64,000 nucleotides of DNA, taken from the NCBI RefSeq assembly GCF_017313765.1, contig NZ_JAFLNC010000004.1, positions 248,001 through 312,000 on the forward strand, given 5' to 3'. Shown one piece after another: positions 1 to 7,028 of the stretch. A program made the translations under genes and the position numbers. Source of the stretch: Sneathiella sedimenti (GTDB taxonomy: Bacteria; Pseudomonadota; Alphaproteobacteria; Sneathiellales; Sneathiellaceae). A model generated the notes under the pieces. The model saw only the letters and a program-made list of their open reading frames with translations. It had not been told where the DNA came from and did no database searches. Numbering within the stretch: the stretch's first letter is position 1; every line of letters begins with the position of its first letter.

Positions 1-579
1 CTGGTAATTGCGGAGGAAATTCTCCAGCCACAGGGTCGCCTCGAGATCGAGATAGTTGCTCGGCTCATCGAGGAGGAGCAGGTCGGGTTCCGCAAACAGC
101 GTGCCCGCGAGCGCGACACGTGTGCGCCAGCCGCCGGAGAAGGAGGAGCAGGAGCGCTGCTGCGCCTCATGGTCGAAACCAAGACCGGCGAGGATTTTCG
201 CGGCCCGTGCCTCCGCCGTGTGGGCGTCGATATCGGCCAGGCGGGTGTGGATTTCGGCGATGCGCATGCCGTCGGTGGCGGTCTCCGCCTCCTTCATCAG
301 GCGCGCCCGCTCGACATCGGCGGAGAGTACGGCCTCGATCAGGCTTTCCGGTCCGCCCGGAGCCTCCTGCGGCAGGACACCCAGGCGCGCACCGTTGCGC
401 AGCTCGATGGTGCCGCCGTCGGGATGAATTTCCCCGGTGATCATCTTGAGCAGCGTCGACTTGCCGGTGCCGTTGCGCCCGATCAGGCCAAATTTATGCC
501 CGACCGGAATATGCAGCGAGGCATTTTCCAGCAGTGTACGTCCGGCGATGCGGTATGTCAGATCCTTGATTTGAAGCAT
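1..579 (-). CDS. ABC-F family ATPase (N-terminal part, C-terminus outside window)
   Basis: The frame is open from an ATG at 579 to the window edge, giving the first 193 residues. It reads as the N-terminal nucleotide-binding domain of an ABC-F protein: Walker A GRNGTGKST near residue 35, signature SFSGGWRTR near 150, and Walker B with DEPSNYLD near 175. The NYLD after Walker B and the absence of any membrane segment are typical of ABC-F proteins, soluble ATPases that act on ribosomes. The subfamily (Uup, EttA or YheS-like) cannot be fixed without the linker and second ATPase domain. It is divergent from the arsR-type gene and has no SD stronger than GAGAG before the ATG. Confidence 0.85.
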   Translation of the reverse strand, partial: MLQIKDLTYRIAGRTLLENASLHIPVGHKFGLIGRNGTGKSTLLKMITGEIHPDGGTIELRNGARLGVLPQEAPGGPESLIEAVLSADVERARLMKEAETATDGMRIAEIHTRLADIDAHTAEARAAKILAGLGFDHEAQQRSCSSFSGGWRTRVALAGTLFAEPDLLLLDEPSNYLDLEATLWLENFLRNYQ

Positions 580-657
580 GGGGCACTCTCTAACAGAAAG
601 CGCGCCCGCCCGAAAGCCGGAAAATCGCCAATAGACGCGAAATCGGAGAGTTCTTCT

Positions 658-686
658 TGACATGCAGGTAAATACCTGCATATTAT
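658..686 (+). promoter_or_regulatory. Promoter with embedded ArsR-type operator
   Basis: TTGACA (658-663) and TATTAT (681-686) are separated by 17 bp. The spacer is almost exactly filled by a perfect palindrome, ATGCAGGTA-AA-TACCTGCAT (662-681). ArsR-family repressors bind such dyads, so repressor binding here would block polymerase; autoregulation of the gene starting at 706 is inferred. Confidence 0.75.
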
Positions 687-705
687 CCAGTTCAAGAGGT
701 AGAGT

Positions 706-1032
706 ATGGATGATGACAAGACATTCAAGGCGCTGGGCGATCCGACACGCAGGAAGCTGCTGGACCTGCTCTGCGAGAAGAACGGCCAGACGCTCGGACA
801 GCTATGCGAGCATCTGGACATGAAGCGCCAATCCGTGACGCAGCATATCGGGCTGCTGGAGGAGGCCAATCTTGTCTCAACGGTAAAGCGGGGGCGGGAG
901 AAGCATCATTTCCTCAACCCGGTGCCGCTGCAGATGGTTTACGAGCGATGGATACGGAAATTCGAGCAGCAGCGCCTCGCCCTGCTGCATGATCTGAAAA
1001 CCGAACTGGAAGGAGAGCAAGATGGGCAATGA
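706..1032 (+). CDS. ArsR-family HTH transcriptional repressor
   Basis: This 108-residue protein is a winged-helix regulator of the ArsR/SmtB family. It opens with KALGDPTRRKLLDLL, and the recognition helix lies around residues 40-60 (MKRQSVTQHIGLLEEANLV), followed by the wing (VKRGREKHHF). It has no cysteine-rich metal motif (no ELCVCDL-like sequence), so it belongs to the non-metal branch usually paired with SRPBCC proteins. It overlaps the next gene by 11 bp, which suggests translational coupling. The palindrome between its -35 and -10 is the likely operator. The inducer is unknown. Confidence 0.88.
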   Translation: MDDDKTFKALGDPTRRKLLDLLCEKNGQTLGQLCEHLDMKRQSVTQHIGLLEEANLVSTVKRGREKHHFLNPVPLQMVYERWIRKFEQQRLALLHDLKTELEGEQDGQ

Positions 1033-1498
1033 GAAAACGACATTCGTTTATGTGACCTATATCCGCGCGAGCGCGGAGAAGATATTCGAGGCCATCACCC
1101 GGCCGGAGATCGCTGCCCGTTACTGGGGGCATGAGAATGTCTCCGACTGGAAGCCGGGCTCCCGGTGGGAGCATATCCGCGCCGATGCCGCCCGCGATGT
1201 CAAGCTGGCCGGTGATGTGGTCGAGAGTGATCCGCCGAAACGCCTCGTCATCACCTGGGCGGGCGCCTCCGAATATGACAACCCCGATGCCCACAGCCGG
1301 GTAACGTTTGACCTTGTGCCCTATGACGACATGGTGCGGCTGACCGTCACCCATGACGAGCTGGAGGCCGGCAGCGGCATGGCAGCCGGAATCAGCAAGG
1401 GCTGGCCGCTCGTGCTCTCCAGCCTCAAGTCCTATCTGGAAACAGATGAGGGGATTGATGTCTTCGCTGAGCCCTGTGCGACCGACGCGGCCGCCTAG
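1022..1498 (+). CDS. SRPBCC / AHSA1-domain protein
   Basis: At 158 residues this is the size of a single START-like hydrophobic-cavity domain. The opening FVYVTYIRASAEKIFEAITRP and the later RYWGHENVSDWKPGS and TVTHDEL segments match AHSA1/polyketide-cyclase-like (SRPBCC) proteins. Such proteins are commonly cotranscribed with an ArsR-type repressor, as here, and may bind a small hydrophobic ligand. The substrate is unknown. It converges on the tetR gene with only 9 bp between them and no terminator visible in the gap. Confidence 0.82.
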   Translation: MGNEKTTFVYVTYIRASAEKIFEAITRPEIAARYWGHENVSDWKPGSRWEHIRADAARDVKLAGDVVESDPPKRLVITWAGASEYDNPDAHSRVTFDLVPYDDMVRLTVTHDELEAGSGMAAGISKGWPLVLSSLKSYLETDEGIDVFAEPCATDAAA

Positions 1499-1507
1499 GA
1501 CATCGAT

Positions 1508-2164
1508 CTATCCCGCGCGGATCATCGCCTGGACGGAAGTCTGGCTGGCGGTGATCAGCGCGTCCAGCGGCAGATGCGCTGGCTCGGCAAGGATCTGCAG
1601 GGCGACGCCGCGCAGCAGGCCGATGATCAGGGCCGAGAGGATCGCCGGATCGAGGGAGGAGGGGAGTTCCCCTCTTTCCATCCCGAGGGCGAGATAGGAC
1701 ATGATCTCGCCGCGGAACACCTGGTTCACATGGGCGATTTCCTCCGCCATCCCCGGCAGGGAACCAAGCCCTTCTCCCATCAGCACATAGAGCGCGCGGA
1801 TGCGGGTGCCGCGGGCGGCAACATCCTTGAGATAGACCTCGATAAAGCGCGATAGCTGCGCCGGGGCGGGCAGGGGATCGCGCTCCTTCGTCCGGGGGCT
1901 GAGGCTTTCGTCGGCCTCGAACCGGTTGAGAATATGGGCGATGACGGCACGGAGCACCCGCTCCTTGCTGCCGAAGCGGTTACTGACCAGCGTGCCCGTG
2001 CATCCGGCCCGCCGCCCGATCTCGATCAGCGTCGTCCGCTGATAGCCCTTTTCGGCGAACAGTTCCGTCGCCGCCTCGATCATGCGCTGGCTGGACTCCT
2101 GGCGCCGCTCAGGGTTTTTCCGGGGGCGGGCGGCTGCTTTTGCGCGGCTCATGTCAATTCCCAT
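1508..2164 (-). CDS. TetR/AcrR-family transcriptional regulator
   Basis: This 218-residue protein has the TetR N-terminal helix-turn-helix: MIEAATELFAEKGYQRTTL, then IGRRAGCTGTLVSNRFGSKERVLRAV at about residues 28-75. The rest is the variable all-helical ligand-binding domain. A basic, alanine-rich leader (residues 1-25) precedes the HTH; a start at the internal Met5 is also possible. It is divergent from the TauD-like dioxygenase, with a 14-bp palindrome in the shared intergenic region, so it probably represses itself and the dioxygenase. The ligand is unknown. Confidence 0.88.
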   Translation of the reverse strand: MGIDMSRAKAAARPRKNPERRQESSQRMIEAATELFAEKGYQRTTLIEIGRRAGCTGTLVSNRFGSKERVLRAVIAHILNRFEADESLSPRTKERDPLPAPAQLSRFIEVYLKDVAARGTRIRALYVLMGEGLGSLPGMAEEIAHVNQVFRGEIMSYLALGMERGELPSSLDPAILSALIIGLLRGVALQILAEPAHLPLDALITASQTSVQAMIRAG

Positions 2165-2198
2165 GTAATATCAACAGGATATCACCATAACAAAATAG

Positions 2199-2227
2199 TT
2201 GTTGGTCAACAACAATTTTAATGATAT
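2199..2227 (+). promoter_or_regulatory. Candidate promoter and TetR operator between divergent genes
   Basis: The perfect inverted repeat TTGTTG-GT-CAACAA (2199-2212) lies between tetR and the dioxygenase gene. Its left arm could also be a weak -35 (TTGTTG), 17 bp from TGATAT (2222-2227). The palindrome is seen directly; its use by the adjacent TetR is inferred from position. Confidence 0.45.
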
Positions 2228-2259
2228 GTCTTGGGAAAATAAAAATACGGGGATGTCCA

Positions 2260-3102
2260 ATGATCACAGTGACAAGAATAGACGCGCCCTGCGGCGCCCG
2301 GGTGGAAGGGGTGGACCTGTCAGCCCCCCTTAACAAGGAAGACGTGGCCGCCATCCGCAAGGCATGGATGGATCATCATGTGCTCGTCTTTCCGGAGCAG
2401 AAACTGGAGAATGACGATCTTGTAAAGTTTGCCGAGTATCTCGGCCCGATCGGTGATGATCCGTTCTTTCATCCGATCGACGGGCATGACAAGATTGCCG
2501 CGGTTCATCGCTATGCGCATGAGACGGGGCGGATCTTTGCCGATAACTGGCATTCGGACTGGAGCTTCATGACCGTGCCGCCGTCCGGCACAATGCTTTA
2601 TGGCCTGATCATCCCGACGGAAGGGGGCGACACCCTCTTTTCCAACCAGCATCTCGCGTGGGAGGAAATGCCGCCCGAGATGAAGGACCGGTTCGAGAAC
2701 CTGACAGCCGTTCACTCGGCCGGTGGGGCCTATTCCCGCGAGGGGGCCTACTCGGAGAAAAACTTCAAGGGCGCGATGCGGTTCAACATCTCCGACGAGG
2801 CGAACAAGAGGGAGACGCACCCGGTTATCCGCAATCATCCGGAAACCGGCAAGAAGGGCATTTTCGGCGGCGGCTATCTGGTCGATCTCGACGGGATGGA
2901 TCATGACAGCGCGAAAATGAGGCTGAAAGAGCTGTATAGCTGGCAAGGGCGGGAGGAGTTTATCTATCGCCATAAGTGGGAGCCGGACATGCTCGTCCTC
3001 TGGGACAACCGTTCGGTCCTGCATTGCGCGACCGGCGGATATGAGGGGCAGGAGAGATTGCTCCACCGGCTGACCATCGCCGACAACCCGGCCTATTATT
3101 GA
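2260..3102 (+). CDS. TauD/TfdA-family Fe(II)/2-oxoglutarate dioxygenase
   Basis: This 280-residue enzyme opens with ITVTRIDAPCGARVEGVDLS, the usual TauD/TfdA start. The iron-binding HxD lies in NWHSDWSF, and the distal His plus 2-oxoglutarate-binding Arg lie in the C-terminal LLHRLTI segment after VLWDNRSVLHCATGGY. The family couples 2-oxoglutarate decarboxylation to hydroxylation of taurine, alkyl sulfates or aryloxyacids; the substrate cannot be told here. I chose the ATG at 2260, which has a purine-rich GGGGATG stretch upstream and matches the family N-terminus, over an in-frame ATG at 2221. It is divergent from and probably controlled by the TetR protein. Confidence 0.87.
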   Translation: MITVTRIDAPCGARVEGVDLSAPLNKEDVAAIRKAWMDHHVLVFPEQKLENDDLVKFAEYLGPIGDDPFFHPIDGHDKIAAVHRYAHETGRIFADNWHSDWSFMTVPPSGTMLYGLIIPTEGGDTLFSNQHLAWEEMPPEMKDRFENLTAVHSAGGAYSREGAYSEKNFKGAMRFNISDEANKRETHPVIRNHPETGKKGIFGGGYLVDLDGMDHDSAKMRLKELYSWQGREEFIYRHKWEPDMLVLWDNRSVLHCATGGYEGQERLLHRLTIADNPAYY

Positions 3103-3248
3103 CGGAAGGTAAGCCGCGGAAGAAGGCCGGGCCGACAATTGCGGGCGCGGGGCTTCAATTTTGCCGTAAATCTGTTGCCCCATGCGCGCATCCCCGCTAT
3201 AAGGCGCGGAATTAATCCTTTGTCCGCTATATTAAGGTGAGTGACCCA

Positions 3249-3671
3249 ATGGCTCTTGAACGTACTTTCTCCATCATCAAACCCGATGCAACCCGCCGTA
3301 ACCTGACTGGCAAGATCAATGCCAAGCTGGAAGAAGCCGGCCTTCGCATTGTCGCGCAGAAGCGCATTCGCATGACCCGCGAAAATGCCGAAATCTTCTA
3401 CGGTGTGCACAAGGAACGGCCGTTCTTCGGTGAACTCTGCGACTTCATGACCTCCGGCCCGGTTGTCGTGCAGGTTCTTGAAGGGGAAAACGCCATCATG
3501 AAGAACCGTGAAGTCATGGGCGCCACCAACCCGGCCGACGCCGCCGAAGGCACGATCCGCAAGGAATTCGCCGAAAGCATCGAGGCCAACTCCGTGCATG
3601 GTTCCGACAGCCAGGCCAACGCCGCAATCGAGATCGCCTATTTCTTCGCCGGTTCCGAAATCGTCGGCTAA
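3249..3671 (+). CDS. ndk: Nucleoside diphosphate kinase
   Basis: The 140-residue product is the family's standard length. It begins [22 protein letters not shown]. The active-site His is in [10 protein letters not shown] near residue 117, and the nucleotide-binding KPDA and MGATNPADA motifs are present. It transfers the terminal phosphate between NTPs and NDPs through phosphohistidine in the cytoplasm. The ATG at 3249 has AAGGTGAG about 6-8 nt upstream; a GTG at 3237 overlaps that SD and is unlikely. It is monocistronic, with an intrinsic terminator just downstream. Confidence 0.97.
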   Translation: MALERTFSIIKPDATRRNLTGKINAKLEEAGLRIVAQKRIRMTRENAEIFYGVHKERPFFGELCDFMTSGPVVVQVLEGENAIMKNREVMGATNPADAAEGTIRKEFAESIEANSVHGSDSQANAAIEIAYFFAGSEIVG

Positions 3672-3690
3672 GCGAGAAATCACCCAAAGA

Positions 3691-3721
3691 AAAAGGCCCG
3701 CAAGTTAGCGGGCCTTTTTTT
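3691..3721 (+). terminator. Intrinsic terminator of ndk
   Basis: A 7-bp stem GGCCCGC / GCGGGCC with a 6-nt loop is followed by seven T. An A-run on the 5' side means it could also act on the converging bactofilin transcript. Confidence 0.9.
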
Positions 3722-3743
3722 GTGTCTTGCAGTTGCGGGCGGG

Positions 3744-4166
3744 TTATTTCTCCGCGCTCGCGGCCTCGGATTTCTCGAGGAAGGTGACCGTCTCCGGCAG
3801 GTCGCGGGGATTGTCGCTATGCTTCAGGTGACCGTCAATCTTGGCGCCGGGCTCAATGCTGAGGGAGGCATGAATAATGTCGCCCTTGACCGTCGCGGTG
3901 GAGGTGACGGTGATTTCCTCGCCCCGGAGGCCGCCATGCACCGCGCCGCGGATGATCAGCGTGCCGGCATTGATGTCGCCGGTGATATGGGCGTTCTGCC
4001 CGATGGTCAGGGTTTTGGCCTGTACATCTCCATTGATCTTGCCGTCGATCTGGATTTCCCCCTCGGAGAAGAGGTTCCCCTCAATGGTGAGATTGTCGGC
4101 GATGATCGAGGGCATGGCGCTCGATCTGGCGGCCTTTGGCTCGGTCTTGTTGTTACTGGAAAACAT
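3744..4166 (-). CDS. Bactofilin-family cytoskeletal protein
   Basis: The 140-residue protein has a short disordered tail, then a continuous bactofilin core from about residue 18 to 118. The core shows the repeating beta-helix pattern: LTIEGNLFSEGEIQIDGKINGDV, AKTLTIGQNAHITGDINAG, and similar turns. Bactofilins polymerise into membrane-associated filaments without nucleotide and organise cell-wall enzymes. The next gene upstream on the same strand is an M23 peptidase with a transmembrane anchor, the standard bactofilin partner; the gap is 22 bp, so they are probably one operon. The C-terminal tail is short and acidic. Confidence 0.93.
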   Translation of the reverse strand: MFSSNNKTEPKAARSSAMPSIIADNLTIEGNLFSEGEIQIDGKINGDVQAKTLTIGQNAHITGDINAGTLIIRGAVHGGLRGEEITVTSTATVKGDIIHASLSIEPGAKIDGHLKHSDNPRDLPETVTFLEKSEAASAEK

Positions 4167-4188
4167 GGAACACCCTCACTTCACGGAT

Positions 4189-5631
4189 TTACTCGTTGTC
4201 GGCTTTCTCAACTTTCGGCGTTGCTTTGAACGCGTATCTTCCAGCCTTGATAAAGTTCACCGGATCGTAATGCTCTCCGTCATGGATGATCTCATAATGC
4301 ACGTGACGGCCGGTGCTTCGACCGGTTGATCCCATCACGCCGATTTCGGTCCGGTATTCGATATGCTGGCCCTTCTTGACCAGAATTTTCTTCAGATGGC
4401 CATAGCGGGTCTTGAAGCCGCGGCCATGATCGATGGTGACCATGTTGCCATAGGCGCCGTTGCGGCCGACAAAGGTCACGATCCCCGGCGCGGTCGCCAG
4501 GATCTTGGAATTTTTCGGCCCTGCGAAATCAACGCCGGAATGAAAGGCGGTCCGCTTGGTGATCGGGTCACGTCGCTTGCCGAAGCTCGACGTGACATAG
4601 CCGACATCGACGGGCCGGGCGAGGGGGAGCTGATTGAGCAGGGTCTGCAGCGACTCCCAGCGGGCGAGGCTCGCCTCCATTTTCTGGGTCTGGGCGTAGA
4701 AATCCTGCTCCTTCTCGAGGAGCTTGGTGTTGGGCTGGGCGGCGACGAACGGTCCGCCAAGGCCGGCCTCCGTATCGGACCCGAGAAGCTTTTCCGGATC
4801 GAGGCCGGTCAGCACGATAATCTCGCGCAGCGCCATCACGCTTTCATTCGTGCGGTCATGAATGCGCGCGATCAGGTCCTTGTTCTCCATCGACATTTTT
4901 GTCAGTCGGGAGCGGAGTTCGCTGACCTCGGTCGTGAGGGCGTCCTCCTTGTGAAGGCGGCTGTTGAATTCCCGTTTCAGGCTGGCGAACTGGGCGCGGG
5001 TTTGCTCCAGCTCCTTGTAAATCTCGTCCTTGGTCGAGGCGTAGAGATTGACCAATCCGCGTAAAGACGCCAGCCGCTGCTCGGTTTTCGCGCGGTTGGT
5101 GTCCGCCTCGTCGCGCTGGCGGGCGGTCTGGAACAGCGCCTTGTTGAGCTGCATGATCTCCAGTTCCAGCTGCTCGCGCCGGGCGTTGGTGCTGTGCAGG
5201 CTCTCGCCGAGGGCGCGGATGCGATCCTCCAGCGATTTCTTCTGCGCCTTGTCGCCCGTGGCGCTGGAGGCAAATTCAAGTGCCTTTTCAACGACATGGC
5301 GATCGGCCAGCACATCCTCAAGGCGGGCGTACTGCTGATCCAGCTCAACCTGTGTCGCGGCGATCTTTGATTGCGCCAGCTCGAAATCCGCGGAAACGGC
5401 GTTAAATTCGGACTGGAGCGAGAGGAGGGTCGCCTGCTGTTGCGTCATTTCCCGGTACTGCAGCGCGCCCGATACCATGAGATAGGCGAACATGCCGCCA
5501 AAGCCGACGGAAACGGCGAAACCCATCGCCTGCGCCGCAACGGAAAGCTTGAGATATTTGAGTTGTCCCCGAGTGGAGATGATAACCTGACGGTCCGTAA
5601 ACAATTTATCCACGACGGCCTTCAGCTTCAT
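4189..5631 (-). CDS. Membrane-anchored M23 peptidoglycan endopeptidase with coiled coil
   Basis: This 480-residue protein has a cytoplasmic N-terminus, one transmembrane helix at about residues 33-55, and a long coiled coil from about 60 to 270. A C-terminal LytM/M23 domain covers about 345-450. Zn ligands and catalytic residues are visible in FHSGVDFAG (HxxxD), in the later RYGHL segment, and in GRHVHYEI (HxH). It should cut peptide cross-links in periplasmic peptidoglycan. It sits 22 bp upstream of the bactofilin, like the LmdC/BacA-type pairs that set cell shape or stalk morphology in alphaproteobacteria. The short N-terminus is the likely bactofilin contact. Confidence 0.9.
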   Translation of the reverse strand: MKLKAVVDKLFTDRQVIISTRGQLKYLKLSVAAQAMGFAVSVGFGGMFAYLMVSGALQYREMTQQQATLLSLQSEFNAVSADFELAQSKIAATQVELDQQYARLEDVLADRHVVEKALEFASSATGDKAQKKSLEDRIRALGESLHSTNARREQLELEIMQLNKALFQTARQRDEADTNRAKTEQRLASLRGLVNLYASTKDEIYKELEQTRAQFASLKREFNSRLHKEDALTTEVSELRSRLTKMSMENKDLIARIHDRTNESVMALREIIVLTGLDPEKLLGSDTEAGLGGPFVAAQPNTKLLEKEQDFYAQTQKMEASLARWESLQTLLNQLPLARPVDVGYVTSSFGKRRDPITKRTAFHSGVDFAGPKNSKILATAPGIVTFVGRNGAYGNMVTIDHGRGFKTRYGHLKKILVKKGQHIEYRTEIGVMGSTGRSTGRHVHYEIIHDGEHYDPVNFIKAGRYAFKATPKVEKADNE

Positions 5632-5726
5632 CTGCTCTTCCTGATCTTCTGTTGCATACCAATATTACGGGGATGGTGGGTAATAGAACTGATTTTTTCG
5701 TAAACTTCAACTGCTCACAGCGACCG

Positions 5727-6557
5727 CTAAAATTTGGTGTATTTTGTCTCTTTTCGCAAAGACGGAACGGACAGCGGGTGGTAGTAATTGGCTGGCAGTC
5801 CGGCAACCGACCGTGCGTCTTCGTTAAATGGGGGTTTTAAAAGGCCTTTAAAGAATTTTTGTACTAATGCCTGCCAGGTCTTTTCCGCGTCGAGATCATT
5901 ATTTTCGCAAAAATGGTGGAACCAGCGGCTGCCGATTGCGACGTGACCAATTTCGTCACTTAAGATTATGTTAAGCACGTTGACGCTCTTTTCGTCGCCG
6001 ATCTTGCCGAATCGGGTGATCATGGCGGGGGTGACATCGAGGCCGCGCGCCTCCAGCACCATCGGCACCACCGCGAGCCGGGCGGCGAGGTTGTCGCGCG
6101 TTGCCATTGCCGCCTCCCACAGGCCGTCATGGGCCGGAAAATCGCCGTAAGAATAGCCAAGCTCCGCGATCCGGTCGGCGAGAAGGGTGAAATGTTTCGC
6201 CTCCTCATCACCAACCTGCACCCAGTCGTCATAGAAGGCGCGGGGGAGATTCTCTTCTGTGAAGCGCGCCACCATGTCCCAGGCGAGATCGATGGCATTC
6301 AGCTCGATATGCTGCACCGCATGGAGCAATGTCGCGCGCGCCGCGTCGGACTGGCCGCGCCGCCGCGGCATCTCGGCCGGGGGCAGGAGGGGTGGTTTCC
6401 CGGGCCGCGCGGGCCGGTCAGGGGGCAGGGCACTGCCGATCTCCATCGTCCCGGCGGCGGTGCGCCACCGGTCTGCCGCCTCCCGGCTTTTGGCGGCCTT
6501 TTGCGCGGCGTCCGGCTCGGTCAGCACGGCGACCGCAAGATCAGAGAGAGAGGTCAC
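5727..6557 (-). CDS. DUF455 ferritin-like protein
   Basis: This 276-residue protein matches DUF455, a ferritin-like four-helix family. Putative metal ligands occur in HIELNAIDLAWD (about residue 92), GDEEAKHF (about 128) and SDEIGHVAIG (about 210), which are E/ExxH-type helices. Function is not established; membership of the ferritin-like superfamily suggests a di-iron oxidase or hydroxylase. Its stop lies 3 bp from the bcp stop-to-start boundary on the same strand, so it is probably in an operon with bcp and glnE. Confidence 0.85.
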   Translation of the reverse strand: MTSLSDLAVAVLTEPDAAQKAAKSREAADRWRTAAGTMEIGSALPPDRPARPGKPPLLPPAEMPRRRGQSDAARATLLHAVQHIELNAIDLAWDMVARFTEENLPRAFYDDWVQVGDEEAKHFTLLADRIAELGYSYGDFPAHDGLWEAAMATRDNLAARLAVVPMVLEARGLDVTPAMITRFGKIGDEKSVNVLNIILSDEIGHVAIGSRWFHHFCENNDLDAEKTWQALVQKFFKGLLKPPFNEDARSVAGLPANYYHPLSVPSLRKETKYTKF

Positions 6558-6560
6558 GGG

Positions 6561-7028
6561 CTAAAGGGCTTTCGCCGCTTCCAGTACCGCCTCCACATGT
6601 CCCTTGACCTTTACCTTGCGCCAGACATTGCGGATCACGCCCGCGTCATCGATCAGGAAGGTCGCGCGCTCGATCCCCATATATTTGCGGCCATACATGT
6701 TCTTTTCGACCCAGACGCCGAAGGCCTCGCAGGTGGTGCCGTCCTCATCGGAGGCGAGAATGACTTCCAGTGCCTGCTTTTCGCGGAAGTTCGCATGTTT
6801 CTTGAGGGAATCGCGGGAGACCCCGATCACCTTCACGCCAAGCTTGTCGAATTCCTTGATACTGGCGGTGAAATCCTTCGCCTCGGTGGTGCAGCCGGGG
6901 GTGCTGTCCTTGGGATAGAAATAGAGCACAAAGGGCGTGCCTTTCAGGACGTCTAGGCTCACATCCTCCCCGCCATCGGTGGGCATATTGAATTCCGGGG
7001 CTTTCTCTCCAACGTCGGGCATGGTCAC
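6561..7028 (-). CDS. bcp: Thioredoxin-dependent peroxiredoxin, BCP/PrxQ type
   Basis: At 155 residues this is a standard-length BCP. The peroxidatic Cys46 lies in DSTPGCTTEA, with the conserved FYPKD just before. The resolving Cys that many family members have five residues later is absent (it is Asp here). The only other Cys is Cys100 in DGTTCEAFG. It may therefore work as a 1-Cys enzyme or use Cys100. It reduces hydrogen peroxide and organic peroxides in the cytoplasm. The start overlaps the end of glnE by 4 bp, implying cotranscription. Confidence 0.93.
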   Translation of the reverse strand: MTMPDVGEKAPEFNMPTDGGEDVSLDVLKGTPFVLYFYPKDSTPGCTTEAKDFTASIKEFDKLGVKVIGVSRDSLKKHANFREKQALEVILASDEDGTTCEAFGVWVEKNMYGRKYMGIERATFLIDDAGVIRNVWRKVKVKGHVEAVLEAAKAL

